Assembly: GCF_040782645.1 (NCBI RefSeq)
Contig: NZ_CP160403.1
Coordinates: 1,364,001-1,428,000, forward strand
Direction: 5' to 3'
Length of the DNA stretch: 64,000 nucleotides
From: Streptomyces sp. HUAS ZL42
GTDB lineage: Bacteria > Actinomycetota > Actinomycetes > Streptomycetales > Streptomycetaceae
Shown: one piece after another, positions 17,030 through 25,880 of the stretch
How the letters are laid out: each line of letters opens with the position of its first letter
Position numbering within the stretch: the first letter of the stretch is position 1
Position numbers and translations under genes: made by a program
The notes under the pieces: model-generated
The model's input: the letters and a program-made list of their open reading frames with translations, nothing else
Database searches by the model: none
Told to the model about the DNA's origin: nothing

Positions 17030-18703
17030 ATGACCGAACTGTCCGAACGCGCCGACGAGGGCCGCAGCCCCGCCGCCTCCCCGCACTCCTTCGGCCGTAC
17101 GCTGCTGCGCTGGGCGACCACTACCGACCACAAGGTGATCGCCCGCCTGTACATGGTGACGGCGTTCTGCTTCTTCCTCCTCGGCGGTCTGCTCGCGCTG
17201 GGGATGCGGGCCGAACTCGCCCGCCCCGGGCTGCAGTTCATGAGCGAACAGGGCTACAACCAGCTGTTCACCATCCACGGCACGATCATGATGCTGCTCT
17301 TCGCGACCCCGATGTTCGCCGGGTTCGCGAACGCCGTGATGCCGCTGCAGATCGGCGCACCGGACGTGGCCTTTCCCAGGCTCAACGCGCTGTCGTACTG
17401 GATGTACCTGTTCGGCGGTCTCATGGTCGTCTCGGGGTTCGTGGTGCCGGGCGGCGCGGCGGCGTTCGGCTGGTTCGCCTACGCACCGCTGAACAGCGCC
17501 TACTACACCCCCGGCGCGGGCGGCGACCTGTGGGTGATGGGCCTCGTGGTCACGGGTGTGTCGACCACCCTGGGCGCGGTCAACTTCATCGCCACGATCA
17601 TGTGCCTGCGCGCCCCGGGCATGACCATGTTCCGGATGCCGCTGTTCACCTGGAACGTGCTGTTCACGTCCATCCTGATCCTGCCGGCGTTCCCGGTGCT
17701 CACCGCCGCCCTGCTGGCCCTGGAGTCGGACCGCAAGTTCGGCTCCCACGTCTTCGACGCCGCGAACGGCGGAGCCGTCCTCTGGCAGCACCTGTTCTGG
17801 TTCTTCGGGCACCCGGAGGTGTACATCGTCGCGCTGCCGTTCTTCGGGATCATCTCGGAGATCCTTCCTGTGTTCTCGCGCAAGCCGCTCTTCGGCTATC
17901 TGCCGCTGATCGGCGCCACGATCGTGATCACCATGCTGTCCGCGGTCGTCTGGGCGCACCACATGTTCGCCACGGGGGCGGTGCTGCTGCCCTTCTTCTC
18001 CGTGATGTCGTTCCTGATCGCCGTCCCCACCGGCATCAAGTTCTTCGCATGGATCGGCACGATGCACAAAGGATCCCTGTCGTTCGAGACGCCCATGCTG
18101 TGGGCGCTCGGCTTCCTCATGTCGTTCCTGCTCGGCGGTCTGAGCGGGGTGCTCATCGCCTCCCCGCCCCTCGACTTCCACCTCACCGACTCGTACTTCA
18201 TCGTGGCGCACCTGCACTACGTGCTGTTCGGCACCGTGGTCTTCACGATGTTCGCCGGGTTCTACTTCTGGTGGCCCAAGCTCACCGGGAAGATGCTGGA
18301 CGAGCGGCTCGGCAAGCTGCACTTCTGGCTGCTGTTCCCGGGGTTCCAGCTGACCTTCCTGGTGCAGCACTGGCTCGGGGAGGAGGGCATGCCCCGCCGG
18401 TACGCCGACTATCTGGCCTCCGACGGGTTCACGCTGCTCAACACGCTGTCGTCCGCGGGGGCGTTCCTGCTCGGTGTCTCCACGCTGCCCTTCCTGTACA
18501 ACGTGTGGCACACCGCTCGGTACGGGCGCCGGGTCACCGAGGACGATCCCTGGGGATTCGGACGCTCTCTGGAGTGGGCGACGTCCTGTCCCCCGCCCCG
18601 CCACAACTTCGTGGCGCTGCCGCGGGTACGGTCCGAGTCCCCGGCCTTCGACCTGCACCATCCCGGCATCGTGAAAGAGGCTCAGGAGGAGGGGCTGCGA
18701 TGA
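17030..18703 (+). CDS. ctaD: Cytochrome c oxidase subunit I (aa3 type), orphan paralogue
   Basis: The catalytic heme-copper oxidase subunit, 557 residues with about 12 membrane helices. The heme and copper ligands all look present: His83 (heme a), His261 with Tyr265 in GHPEVY (CuB and cross-linked Tyr), His310/His311 (CuB), and His394/His396 in HLHY (hemes a3 and a). It therefore appears functional. ATG 17030 follows AGGAGG. The next gene is ctaF, but no ctaC or ctaE accompanies them, so this is a second, alternative subunit I that would have to assemble with subunits encoded elsewhere. Confidence 0.92.
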   Translation: MTELSERADEGRSPAASPHSFGRTLLRWATTTDHKVIARLYMVTAFCFFLLGGLLALGMRAELARPGLQFMSEQGYNQLFTIHGTIMMLLFATPMFAGFANAVMPLQIGAPDVAFPRLNALSYWMYLFGGLMVVSGFVVPGGAAAFGWFAYAPLNSAYYTPGAGGDLWVMGLVVTGVSTTLGAVNFIATIMCLRAPGMTMFRMPLFTWNVLFTSILILPAFPVLTAALLALESDRKFGSHVFDAANGGAVLWQHLFWFFGHPEVYIVALPFFGIISEILPVFSRKPLFGYLPLIGATIVITMLSAVVWAHHMFATGAVLLPFFSVMSFLIAVPTGIKFFAWIGTMHKGSLSFETPMLWALGFLMSFLLGGLSGVLIASPPLDFHLTDSYFIVAHLHYVLFGTVVFTMFAGFYFWWPKLTGKMLDERLGKLHFWLLFPGFQLTFLVQHWLGEEGMPRRYADYLASDGFTLLNTLSSAGAFLLGVSTLPFLYNVWHTARYGRRVTEDDPWGFGRSLEWATSCPPPRHNFVALPRVRSESPAFDLHHPGIVKEAQEEGLR

Positions 18704-19104
18704 GGACCGAGGCGTTGCTCTTCGGTGGTGTCGCCTTCTTCTTCGGGGGCACCGCCGTGTTCTACGGGGTCTGGTCGCACGGCGATCCGGCGGGTACGAC
18801 GGCACTGATCATCGCGTTCGGCATGGCCGCGCTGGTCTGCTTCTTCTGCGCGATGCACTACCGGCGCAAGGGGCTGCGCCCACAGGACCGCGCGGACGCC
18901 GACGTGGCCGACGCCGCCGGGCCCCTGGAGTTCTTCCCGCCGGAGAGTCACTGGCCGGTGATCACCGCCGCCGGGTTCGCCGTCACCGCGACCGGGGTGG
19001 TCTACGGACTGTGGCTGTTCCTCATCGGTTTCGGCGTGCTGGGGGCCGGGGTGTTCGGAATGGTGTTCCAGTACGCAAACCGGGGCGCCGGGCGGGAGGG
19101 CTGA
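18700..19104 (+). CDS. ctaF: Actinobacterial cytochrome c oxidase subunit 4
   Basis: A 134-residue membrane protein of the actinobacterial CtaF family with helices near residues 5-25, 34-52 and 90-128 and the loop [14 protein letters not shown], which is characteristic. It is an accessory subunit of the bcc-aa3 supercomplex. ATG 18700 overlaps the ctaD stop. Its last 83 bases are read on the opposite strand as the C-terminus of the convergent qcrB. Confidence 0.88.
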   Translation: MRTEALLFGGVAFFFGGTAVFYGVWSHGDPAGTTALIIAFGMAALVCFFCAMHYRRKGLRPQDRADADVADAAGPLEFFPPESHWPVITAAGFAVTATGVVYGLWLFLIGFGVLGAGVFGMVFQYANRGAGREG

Positions 19105-20545
19105 TCGGCGTTCTCGGGGCGCCGGGGCGGAACTTCTCCACCGGCCGGTGGTCGCTCTCGTACCCCCCGTCCACGGACTGACGTACCTCGCCGGTCTCCT
19201 CACCCTCGGTCAGGCGTTCCCGCTCCACGGCCAGCGCGGCGTGGCACAGGCGACGGGTGATCATGAAGGCGAGGACGGGCGCCAGTACGAGGGCGACGCG
19301 CAGGATCCAGGTCAGGGTGTTCACCGAGATCCGGAAGGTCTGGGCCACGATGTCGTTGCCGCCGGCCAGCAGGAGCACGCCGTAGAAGACGAGGCCGGCC
19401 ATGCCGAGACCGGTGCGGACGGGCCGCTCCCGCGGACGGTCGCACAGATGGTGTTCCTCCTGCCACTCCCCCGTCAGCCGTTGCTCGACGAACGGGTACA
19501 CGTACAGGACGAGGAAGAACATCCCCGGCAGGACGACCGCCGGCAGCAGGACGTTCCACATCAGCGTGTGCCCGGCGACGTTCGTCTCCCAGGGCGGTAC
19601 GAGGCGCAGCGCGCCCTCCAGGAAGCCGACGTAGAAGTCCGGCTGGGAGCCGGTCGACACGATGTCGGGGCGGTAGGGGCCGTACTTCCACACCGGATTG
19701 ACCTGCGCGAGCCCGCTCAGCACGGTCAGCACACCGAAGACCATGAGGGACAGGCCGGCCGATGTGGCGGTGAACTGGGGGACCATGGGCTTGCCGACGG
19801 CGTTCGCGTTCGTCCTGCCCGGGCCGCGCCAGTGTGTGTGCTTCAGGTAGAACACCAGGATCAGGTGGACGGTGACGAGGGCGATCAGCGCACCGGGCAG
19901 CAGCAGGATGTGCAGGCTGTAGAGCCGGGGCACGATCTCCTGCCCCGGGAACTCGCCCCCGAACGTGAACATGCTGACGTACGTCCCCACCACCGGGATG
20001 GACAGCATGATGCCCTGCGCGATGCGCAGCCCCGTGCCGGAGAGCAGGTCGTCGGGGAGCGAGTAGCCGGCGAACCCCTCGGCCAGGGCGAGCACGAACA
20101 GCGTGACGCCGATGACCCAGTTGATCTCGCGCGGCCTGCGGAAGGCGCCCGTCAAGAAGATCCGCAGCAGATGCGCGCCGATCGCGGCGACGAACACCAG
20201 GGCCGCCCAGTGGTGCGCCTGCCTTATGAGCAGCCCGCCGCGCACGTCGAAGCTGATGTTCAGGGTCGACTCGTAGGCGGCGGACATGGGGACCCCGTCC
20301 AGCGGCACATAGCGGCCGTGGTACACGACCTCGCGCATCTCCGGATGGAAGAACAGGGTCAGCCACACCCCGGTGAGCAGCAGCATGATCAGGCTGTAGA
20401 GCGCCAGTTCACCCAGGAAGAACGACCAGTGGTGAGGGAACGCCTTCCGCAGCAGCCCGCCTGCCCCGTCGTACGCCGGCAGCCGCGCGTCGGTGGCGTC
20501 GGCCGCCTTGACGAAGGCCTCCTCGCCCCGCTTCCGCTCCGCCAC
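19022..20545 (-). CDS. qcrB: Cytochrome bc complex cytochrome b subunit, orphan paralogue
   Basis: A 507-residue membrane protein of the QcrB family. The four heme-b ligands are in the usual spacing: His111 and His125 (13 residues between), His212 and His227 (14 between). The Qo-site motif is PDFY (302-305), the actinobacterial form of PEWY. GTG 20545 is preceded by GGAGGGAGG and is preferred over a GTG 30 bases upstream. The C-terminal tail is Pro/Arg-rich and overlaps the 3' end of ctaF antisense. No qcrA or qcrC is adjacent, so it would be an alternative subunit for a complex encoded elsewhere. Confidence 0.9.
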   Translation of the reverse strand: MAERKRGEEAFVKAADATDARLPAYDGAGGLLRKAFPHHWSFFLGELALYSLIMLLLTGVWLTLFFHPEMREVVYHGRYVPLDGVPMSAAYESTLNISFDVRGGLLIRQAHHWAALVFVAAIGAHLLRIFLTGAFRRPREINWVIGVTLFVLALAEGFAGYSLPDDLLSGTGLRIAQGIMLSIPVVGTYVSMFTFGGEFPGQEIVPRLYSLHILLLPGALIALVTVHLILVFYLKHTHWRGPGRTNANAVGKPMVPQFTATSAGLSLMVFGVLTVLSGLAQVNPVWKYGPYRPDIVSTGSQPDFYVGFLEGALRLVPPWETNVAGHTLMWNVLLPAVVLPGMFFLVLYVYPFVEQRLTGEWQEEHHLCDRPRERPVRTGLGMAGLVFYGVLLLAGGNDIVAQTFRISVNTLTWILRVALVLAPVLAFMITRRLCHAALAVERERLTEGEETGEVRQSVDGGYESDHRPVEKFRPGAPRTPISPPARRPGLRTGTPFRTPRPPARRNR

Positions 20546-20766
20546 GGAACGCCTCCCTCCGCGCCTGTGCTCCACCCGTCACAGGCCATGCCTAGCCACC
20601 GGCCCGCCGGGCGAGTACCCGCGCCGCGCGAAACACTCGCGCGGCGCGGGAGCGGCACCCGTTCGGCTGATGTCAGTCGGACGGGTGACCCTCGGTGGTC
20701 GGGCATCCGCCGCTCGGCGCGGGGACGCATGCGCATCGGGCAGGCGGGTCGGGGTACCCGGCGGCC

Positions 20767-21774
20767 ATGCGTGTCGGTGTGGTGGATGCGGGATCGAACA
20801 CGGTGCGGTTGGTGGTCGCGGACGCGGAGGGCGGGGTGCCGCTGCCGGTGCGCACCGCCAAGTGGAAGCTGCGGTTGTCCGAACGGGTCGGTCCTGACGG
20901 GCACATCGGCGAGGAGGCCGTGGAGCAGCTGGTGCATGCGGTCGAGGCGGCCGGGCGCAAGGCCCAACGGTGGGGCGCCGCAGGCCCGTTGGCGTTCGCC
21001 ACGGCCGTCGTGCGAGGCGCACCGAACCGGCTGGACGTACTGCGGACGGTGCGCAGCCGAACGGGCGTGCGGATGTGCGTCATGCCGGGCGAGGTGGAGG
21101 CCGAGCTCACCTTCCTCGCCGCCCGGCGCTGGATCGGCTGGCAGTCCGGGCCGCTCGGCCTGTTCGACATCGGCGGCGGCTCCTGCGAGGTGGCGTTCGG
21201 CCGGGGCCGGCTACCCGAGTTCGCCGTCTCCCTGCCGCTCGGCGCGAACCGGCTCACCAACGAGTTCTTCCGCGCCGGCGATCCTCCGTCGCCGGACGAG
21301 GTGAAGGCCCTGCGCCGCAAGGTGCGGCACCAGCTCCGTGACGTCGCGGCGCGGATCCGGTGGGAGGGGCCGCGCAGCGTCGTCGCCACCTCCAGGACCT
21401 TCCAGCAGCTGGCCAGGCTGTGCGGCGCCGCGCCCGGCCGTGACGGCCCGTTCGTACGGCGCGTGCTGCACCGCGACGACCTGCGCCGTGCCGTGGCCAC
21501 CCTCGCCGCGCTCTCCACCGCCGAGCGCGGCCGGCTCCCGGGCATCTCCGTGCCGCGCGCCGGGCAGAGCCTGGCGGGCGCGATCGTAGGCCACACCGCG
21601 ATGAAGCTCAGCGGTATCAGTGCCGTCGAGATCTGCCCGTGGGCCATCCGGGAGGGCGTCCTGCTGCGGTACGTCGAGGACGGCGCCGACTGGTGGACGG
21701 CCATCGCGGGCCTCAGCGACGGCGAGACGGCCACCGGGCCCGCGCCGCTGCGGGTGGCGACGGCGCCGACCTGA
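20767..21774 (+). CDS. Ppx/GppA-family phosphatase (exopolyphosphatase-like)
   Basis: A 335-residue ASKHA-fold hydrolase that would act on polyphosphate or guanosine pentaphosphate. The phosphate-1 motif GVVDAGSNTVRLVV at the N-terminus and the second nucleotide-phosphate motif FDIGGGSCEVAFG are visible. It has only the two-lobed core, without the C-terminal HD-like domain of long Ppx proteins. ATG 20767 is the start, because the conserved region begins immediately. It stands alone, divergent from qcrB. Whether its substrate is polyP or pppGpp cannot be told. Confidence 0.85.
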   Translation: MRVGVVDAGSNTVRLVVADAEGGVPLPVRTAKWKLRLSERVGPDGHIGEEAVEQLVHAVEAAGRKAQRWGAAGPLAFATAVVRGAPNRLDVLRTVRSRTGVRMCVMPGEVEAELTFLAARRWIGWQSGPLGLFDIGGGSCEVAFGRGRLPEFAVSLPLGANRLTNEFFRAGDPPSPDEVKALRRKVRHQLRDVAARIRWEGPRSVVATSRTFQQLARLCGAAPGRDGPFVRRVLHRDDLRRAVATLAALSTAERGRLPGISVPRAGQSLAGAIVGHTAMKLSGISAVEICPWAIREGVLLRYVEDGADWWTAIAGLSDGETATGPAPLRVATAPT

Positions 21775-22002
21775 GGCGGGCGAGAGAGGACCAGGGACGG
21801 CCAGGCTGCAGCGCGACCTGTTCCTCCTTCAGGTGGTCCGGTCCGGGGATGGTGCAGCCGCTGTCCACGAGCGCGCCGGAGATCGGATACGCGGGAGCCG
21901 TCGAGTACCCGGTTGCACAGGATGCGCCGGTGCACGCGGCAGTCCCGCAAGGCGGCACGGGGACAGGACGACGCCCGCGCCGGCGCGGCCGCAGGCCGGC
22001 GC

Positions 22003-22968
22003 TCAGCGCACCCTGCCCCGCGGCTTCAGCGGTACCGGCGGGAGTTCCGGGGCGGGCAGTGGAGCACCGTCGTACCCCTTCACCTCGCCGAACCGTGAAC
22101 CCGTCATCCAGTCCGTGCGGGCCTGCTCGATCTCCAGCTGGGTGCGGCCGATGAAGTTCCAGAACATGATCAGCTCCTCCTCGAACGGCTCACCGCCCAG
22201 GAGCATCAGGCCCGCGTCCGACTCGGCGCGCAGCGGCAGTTCGGTGCGGCCGCAGCCGAGGTAGAGCATCGAGCCGGGCAGCACCGGCACGCCGTCCACG
22301 TGGGCCTCGCCGGACATCGAGAGCACCGCGTACTCGAAGTCCGGCTCCAGGGGAAGGCGTACGTCAGTGCCGCGGGCGAGGGCGAGGTCGGCGCCGACGA
22401 TGGGGGTGTACGTCGTTCCGGGCGAGGTCGCGCCGTCGAGGCCGCCGAGGATCATCGTGACCTTGAGGCCAGGAGCGGTGACGACCGGCAGTTCGGCGTG
22501 GTGTTCGAAGCGCGGATCGGTGTGGCGGTGGCTGTCGGGCAGGGCGACCCACAGCTGTGCGCCGTGCAGGAAGCGGGCGTGCGACTTCGGGCTCTCCTCC
22601 GAGTGGCTGATGGCCCGGCCGGAGGTCATCAGGCCCAGTTCGCGCGGGCGGATCGTCTGCAGGCTGCCCGTGGAGTCGCGGTGCAGCACCTCGCCCTCGT
22701 GCAGCCAGCTCACCGTCTGCAGGCCCATGTGCGGGTGCGGGGGCACCTGCATGCCGGGCTCGTCGGCGATGTCGTCGGGGCCGTAGTGATCGACGAAGCA
22801 CCAGGCACCGACCATGCGGCGGCCCAGGTTGGGGAGCAGCCGGCGGACTTCGGTGGACTCGCCGAGCTGGACACGGCGAGGGCTGAGGAGTTCACGCACC
22901 GGCTCCGCGACGACGAAGCCACGGCCGCCGCACACCGCGGGAACCGGCTCGCGATCAAGATTGCTCAT
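22003..22968 (-). CDS. Pirin-family bicupin protein
   Basis: A 321-residue member of the pirin family, two cupin domains with a metal site in the first. The diagnostic stretch PHPHMGLQTVSWLHEGEVLHRDS carries the metal-ligand histidines, followed by TSGRAISHSEES. Some family members oxidise quercetin and others act as redox-sensing cofactors; no assignment is possible here. The start is ATG 22968 (MSNLDREP); a TTG nine bases upstream is less likely. It diverges from a TPR gene, a pairing I recall as frequent in Streptomyces. Confidence 0.88.
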   Translation of the reverse strand: MSNLDREPVPAVCGGRGFVVAEPVRELLSPRRVQLGESTEVRRLLPNLGRRMVGAWCFVDHYGPDDIADEPGMQVPPHPHMGLQTVSWLHEGEVLHRDSTGSLQTIRPRELGLMTSGRAISHSEESPKSHARFLHGAQLWVALPDSHRHTDPRFEHHAELPVVTAPGLKVTMILGGLDGATSPGTTYTPIVGADLALARGTDVRLPLEPDFEYAVLSMSGEAHVDGVPVLPGSMLYLGCGRTELPLRAESDAGLMLLGGEPFEEELIMFWNFIGRTQLEIEQARTDWMTGSRFGEVKGYDGAPLPAPELPPVPLKPRGRVR

Positions 22969-23044
22969 GCGGACCAAACTAGTCCTGTGGGAGGCGTGCC
23001 GTCAGTGCGTCACCCGGGCGAAGCACTCGCCGTGCATCCCGCGC

Positions 23045-23062
23045 ATTCCAGAGTAGTGGAAT
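23045..23062. promoter_or_regulatory. Inverted repeat in the pirin/TPR divergent region
   Basis: ATTCCA and TGGAAT are separated by six bases and lie next to an AT-rich AATATTCAATC stretch between the divergent pirin and TPR genes. The position suits an operator or a -10 region, but no regulator can be named. Confidence 0.35.
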
Positions 23063-23106
23063 ATTCAATCACTGCCGTCCGTTGTCCGCCTCGAAGGAGG
23101 TTACGA

Positions 23107-23466
23107 GTGGACATGACATACGAGGTGGATTACTACGCTCACGGAACGCCGGCGGAGCGCTGGGAGCGCGCGCGGATGTTCTTCGACGCGAAGGACTACG
23201 CCGCCTCGGCCCGTGTCCTGGGCGGACTGGTCGAGGAGGTGCCGGAACAGACCGGACCGCGGCTGCTGCTGGCCCGCGCCTACTACCACTCGGCCCAACT
23301 GCGCCGTGCGGAGGCCGAGTTGCGCGTCATCGTCGAGCGCGACCCGGTGGAGCACTACGCCCGGCTGATGCTGGGCCGCACCCTTCAGCGCCAGGGACGG
23401 CACGCCGAGGCGGAGCCGCATCTGCGCCTCGCCTCGGCCCTCGCGGGCGACTTCGAGAGCCTCTGA
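23107..23466 (+). CDS. Small tetratricopeptide-repeat protein
   Basis: A 119-residue all-helical protein containing about two to three TPR-like units, for example AARMFFDAKDYAASARVLGG-type and RRAEAELRVIVERDP followed by LGRTLQRQGRHAEAEPHL. It is likely a protein-interaction adaptor. GTG 23107 is the start because a perfect AAGGAGG lies 6 bases upstream (23094-23100); an ATG two codons later is also possible. The gene ends before a strong terminator and is divergent from pirin. Confidence 0.85.
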   Translation: MDMTYEVDYYAHGTPAERWERARMFFDAKDYAASARVLGGLVEEVPEQTGPRLLLARAYYHSAQLRRAEAELRVIVERDPVEHYARLMLGRTLQRQGRHAEAEPHLRLASALAGDFESL

Positions 23467-23489
23467 GAGAGGTCAAACACACCATGGCC

Positions 23490-23520
23490 CGGGCCCGGCT
23501 CCACCGTGGAGCCGGGCCCG
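23490..23520. terminator. Bidirectional terminator between TPR and PepSY genes
   Basis: A perfect 14-bp GC stem (23490-23503 with 23507-23520) and a 3-base loop lies between two convergent genes. Symmetric hairpins of this kind act as terminators in both directions in Streptomyces. Confidence 0.75.
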
Positions 23521-23537
23521 CGTCATGCTGCGCTGCT

Positions 23538-24941
23538 TCAGGCCGACGGCGCCTCGGTACGCCCGCGGCCCCGCCGGTGCGCGATCTCGCCCAGGACCAC
23601 GTCCACGACCACGAAGGCGGCGAGCGGTATGCCCAGCAGCGGCACGAAGTAGCCGAGGACGGCGACGGCCGCGAGCAGCGGGACGAGGACATACGGGGGC
23701 ACCTGCCGCCAGGCGCCGCGCCGGATGGGCCTGCCGAAGGCGGAGCCGCGACCGCGCTGCCACCACATGCGGTAGCCCCACACGATCAGCAGGATCAGCG
23801 AGAGCGCGAGCAGCATCAGGGCGATCTGGTTGACGAGGCCGAACAGGACGCCGGTGTGCAGGTCGATGCCCCAGCGGGTCAGCTTCGCGAGGATCGGGTA
23901 GTCGGCGAACCGCAGCTCGTCGGTGACCTCACCGGTGGCCGGGTCGATCGCGACCGAGTCCTGCTTCTCGGGCCAGCTGCGCTGCACCTGCTTGACGACG
24001 TACGCCGACTCGGCGTCCGCGGGCGGCACGATCTCCACGGGGTCGCTCAGCCCCTCGGCGCGCGCGGCGGCGAGGACCTTGTCGAGGCCGACGCCGTGCT
24101 CGGCGTCACCGCCGGGCCCGGCCGCGCTGTCGTGGCCCGCGTGCTCGCCGCCCACCGTCGCCGAGATCGACGGGGTGGCCTGGCGCAGATAGGTGCGCAG
24201 CTCGTCGATGTTGGCGCCGGCGTAGGTCGACCAGGTCAGGCCCGTCGCCGAGAGGAAGAAGAAGCCGGCCGCGGCCCACACGCCGACGCTGCCGTGCAGG
24301 CCGAGCGTGCGACGCCGTCCGCTGGTGCCGCGCACCTTGCGCAGGGCGCGGCGGCGCGAGAACCACAGCACCAGACCGCCGCCCGCGATCACCCACAGCC
24401 AGCTCGCGGCGAGTTCGCTGTAGAGGCGGCCCGTTTCGCCGAGGTGCAGGTTGCGGTGGAGCTCGGAGATCCAGGTGCGCAGCGGCAGCGCGCCCGTCGA
24501 GCCGTACTGCTCGAGGGCGCCCCGCACCTTCCCGGTGTACGGGTCGACGAACACGGCGAGGGTGTGGTCGGGGCCCACGCCCTCGACGCCGGACAGCATC
24601 ACACGGGTGCTCGCGTCGGCCTCCGGGGAGGGCCGTACCGCCGAGACGGTGCCCTCCGGGTGGGCCTTGCGGGCCGCGGCCACCTGCTCGGAGATCGGCA
24701 GTTTGGAGTCGCCCACCGGAACGGTCATCTCCTGGGAGTAGACGAGCTTCTCGGCCTGGAACGAGCCCGCGTACAGGAATCCGGTGACGGCGGCGACGAG
24801 CAGGAACGGCGCGACGAGCACGCCGGCGTAGAAGTGCATCCGCAGGATCAGGGGCCGCAGCGGGGCCCAGCGGCTCGGGGCCGGAGCCGGTGCGGCGGAC
24901 TGGGGAGCCTCGTCCGTCGTGGTCGAGGGAGCGGTGGACAT
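23538..24941 (-). CDS. PepSY-domain membrane protein
   Basis: A 467-residue protein of the PepSY_TM family (PiuB-like). Four or more membrane segments are visible: VLVAPFLLVAAVTGFLY, a pair around LAASWLWVIAGGGLVLWF and VWAAAGFFFLSATGLTW, and two near the C-terminus. Large PepSY loops lie outside the membrane. Relatives occur beside iron-siderophore uptake genes and may carry heme or assist ferric reductase activity; the His-containing helices (LHRNLHLGE, GIDLHTG) would agree, but this is inference. It is monocistronic, convergent with the TPR gene. Confidence 0.85.
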   Translation of the reverse strand: MSTAPSTTTDEAPQSAAPAPAPSRWAPLRPLILRMHFYAGVLVAPFLLVAAVTGFLYAGSFQAEKLVYSQEMTVPVGDSKLPISEQVAAARKAHPEGTVSAVRPSPEADASTRVMLSGVEGVGPDHTLAVFVDPYTGKVRGALEQYGSTGALPLRTWISELHRNLHLGETGRLYSELAASWLWVIAGGGLVLWFSRRRALRKVRGTSGRRRTLGLHGSVGVWAAAGFFFLSATGLTWSTYAGANIDELRTYLRQATPSISATVGGEHAGHDSAAGPGGDAEHGVGLDKVLAAARAEGLSDPVEIVPPADAESAYVVKQVQRSWPEKQDSVAIDPATGEVTDELRFADYPILAKLTRWGIDLHTGVLFGLVNQIALMLLALSLILLIVWGYRMWWQRGRGSAFGRPIRRGAWRQVPPYVLVPLLAAVAVLGYFVPLLGIPLAAFVVVDVVLGEIAHRRGRGRTEAPSA

Positions 24942-25094
24942 CGGCGGGCTTCTCCGAGGGTCGGGTCTCAGCTGGGGCGAACCAGTAGTCGGGGCGCAAA
25001 GAGCCCGAGTTCCCGGGAGTGGGAGTGGCGTGCGTCACACCGGAGGGCGCCGGAGCGCACCGGTCGGCACAGCACGCCGTGGCATGCTGGCGCG

Positions 25095-25739
25095 ATGGCT
25101 TCCCCCAGTGATCGCGCGCCTCTCGCCGAGCGGGTCGAGGAACTCCTCGCCGCCGACGGCCCGTTGACCGTCGTGGCGGCCGGCGACCCGGTGCTGCGGC
25201 GCGGCACCGAGCGCTACGACGGCCAGCTCGGCCCCGCTCTCCTCGCCCGCTTCGTCGAGGCCCTGCGCCTCACCATGCACGCGGCACCCGGCGTCGGCCT
25301 CGCGGCGCCCCAGGTCGGCGTACCCCTGCGGATCGCCGTCGTCGAGGATCCGGCGCCGGTGCCGCAGGAGGTGCGGCTGGCCCGCGGCCGGGTGCCGCAG
25401 CCGTTCCGGGTGCTGGTCAATCCGTCGTACGAACCCGTGGGCACCGGCTGTGCCGCGTTCTTCGAGGGCTGTCTGAGCGTGCCGGGGTGGCAGGCCGTGG
25501 TGGCGCGGCCCGCGGAAGTGCGGCTGACCGGCGAGGACGAGGAGGGCCGGCCGCTGGACGAGGTGTTCACCGGCTGGCCCGCCCGCATCGTGCAGCACGA
25601 GACGGACCACCTGGACGGCAGGCTCTACCTGGACCGTGCGGAACTGCGTTCGCTGTCCTCGAACCAGGCGATGGTGGACCGCTGGACGCAGCCGACACCG
25701 ACGGAGGCGGCGCGGGCCCTCGGCTTCGAACTGCCCTAG
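25095..25739 (+). CDS. def: Peptide deformylase
   Basis: A 214-residue metallohydrolase that removes the N-formyl group from nascent proteins. All three signature motifs are present: GVGLAAPQ (66-73), EGCLS (124-128, metal ligand Cys126) and HETDH (168-172, two metal ligands and the catalytic Glu). It is slightly long at both ends compared with E. coli PDF, as is common for actinobacterial paralogues. ATG 25095 is taken as start. Streptomyces genomes usually carry several def genes and this need not be the essential one. Confidence 0.93.
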   Translation: MASPSDRAPLAERVEELLAADGPLTVVAAGDPVLRRGTERYDGQLGPALLARFVEALRLTMHAAPGVGLAAPQVGVPLRIAVVEDPAPVPQEVRLARGRVPQPFRVLVNPSYEPVGTGCAAFFEGCLSVPGWQAVVARPAEVRLTGEDEEGRPLDEVFTGWPARIVQHETDHLDGRLYLDRAELRSLSSNQAMVDRWTQPTPTEAARALGFELP

Positions 25740-25880
25740 CTCGGATCCTGACTGCCGCCGGTGGAAGACCGCCGAAGCAGTCGGCGATGTCTCCCTCGAC
25801 GAAGACGAGCGCGTCCGACGCGGCCACCGGAGCCAAGGCCCTCGAAAAACGCCTCGCCGCTCAAGCAGTTGCGCGGCTTC

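Noticed and set aside
25740..25880. Minus-strand peptide VFVEGDIADCF resembling a motif of group II intron reverse transcriptases
   Set aside because: Only about 11 residues match, the flanking residues do not fit, and there is no intron RNA structure or second motif; chance is likely.
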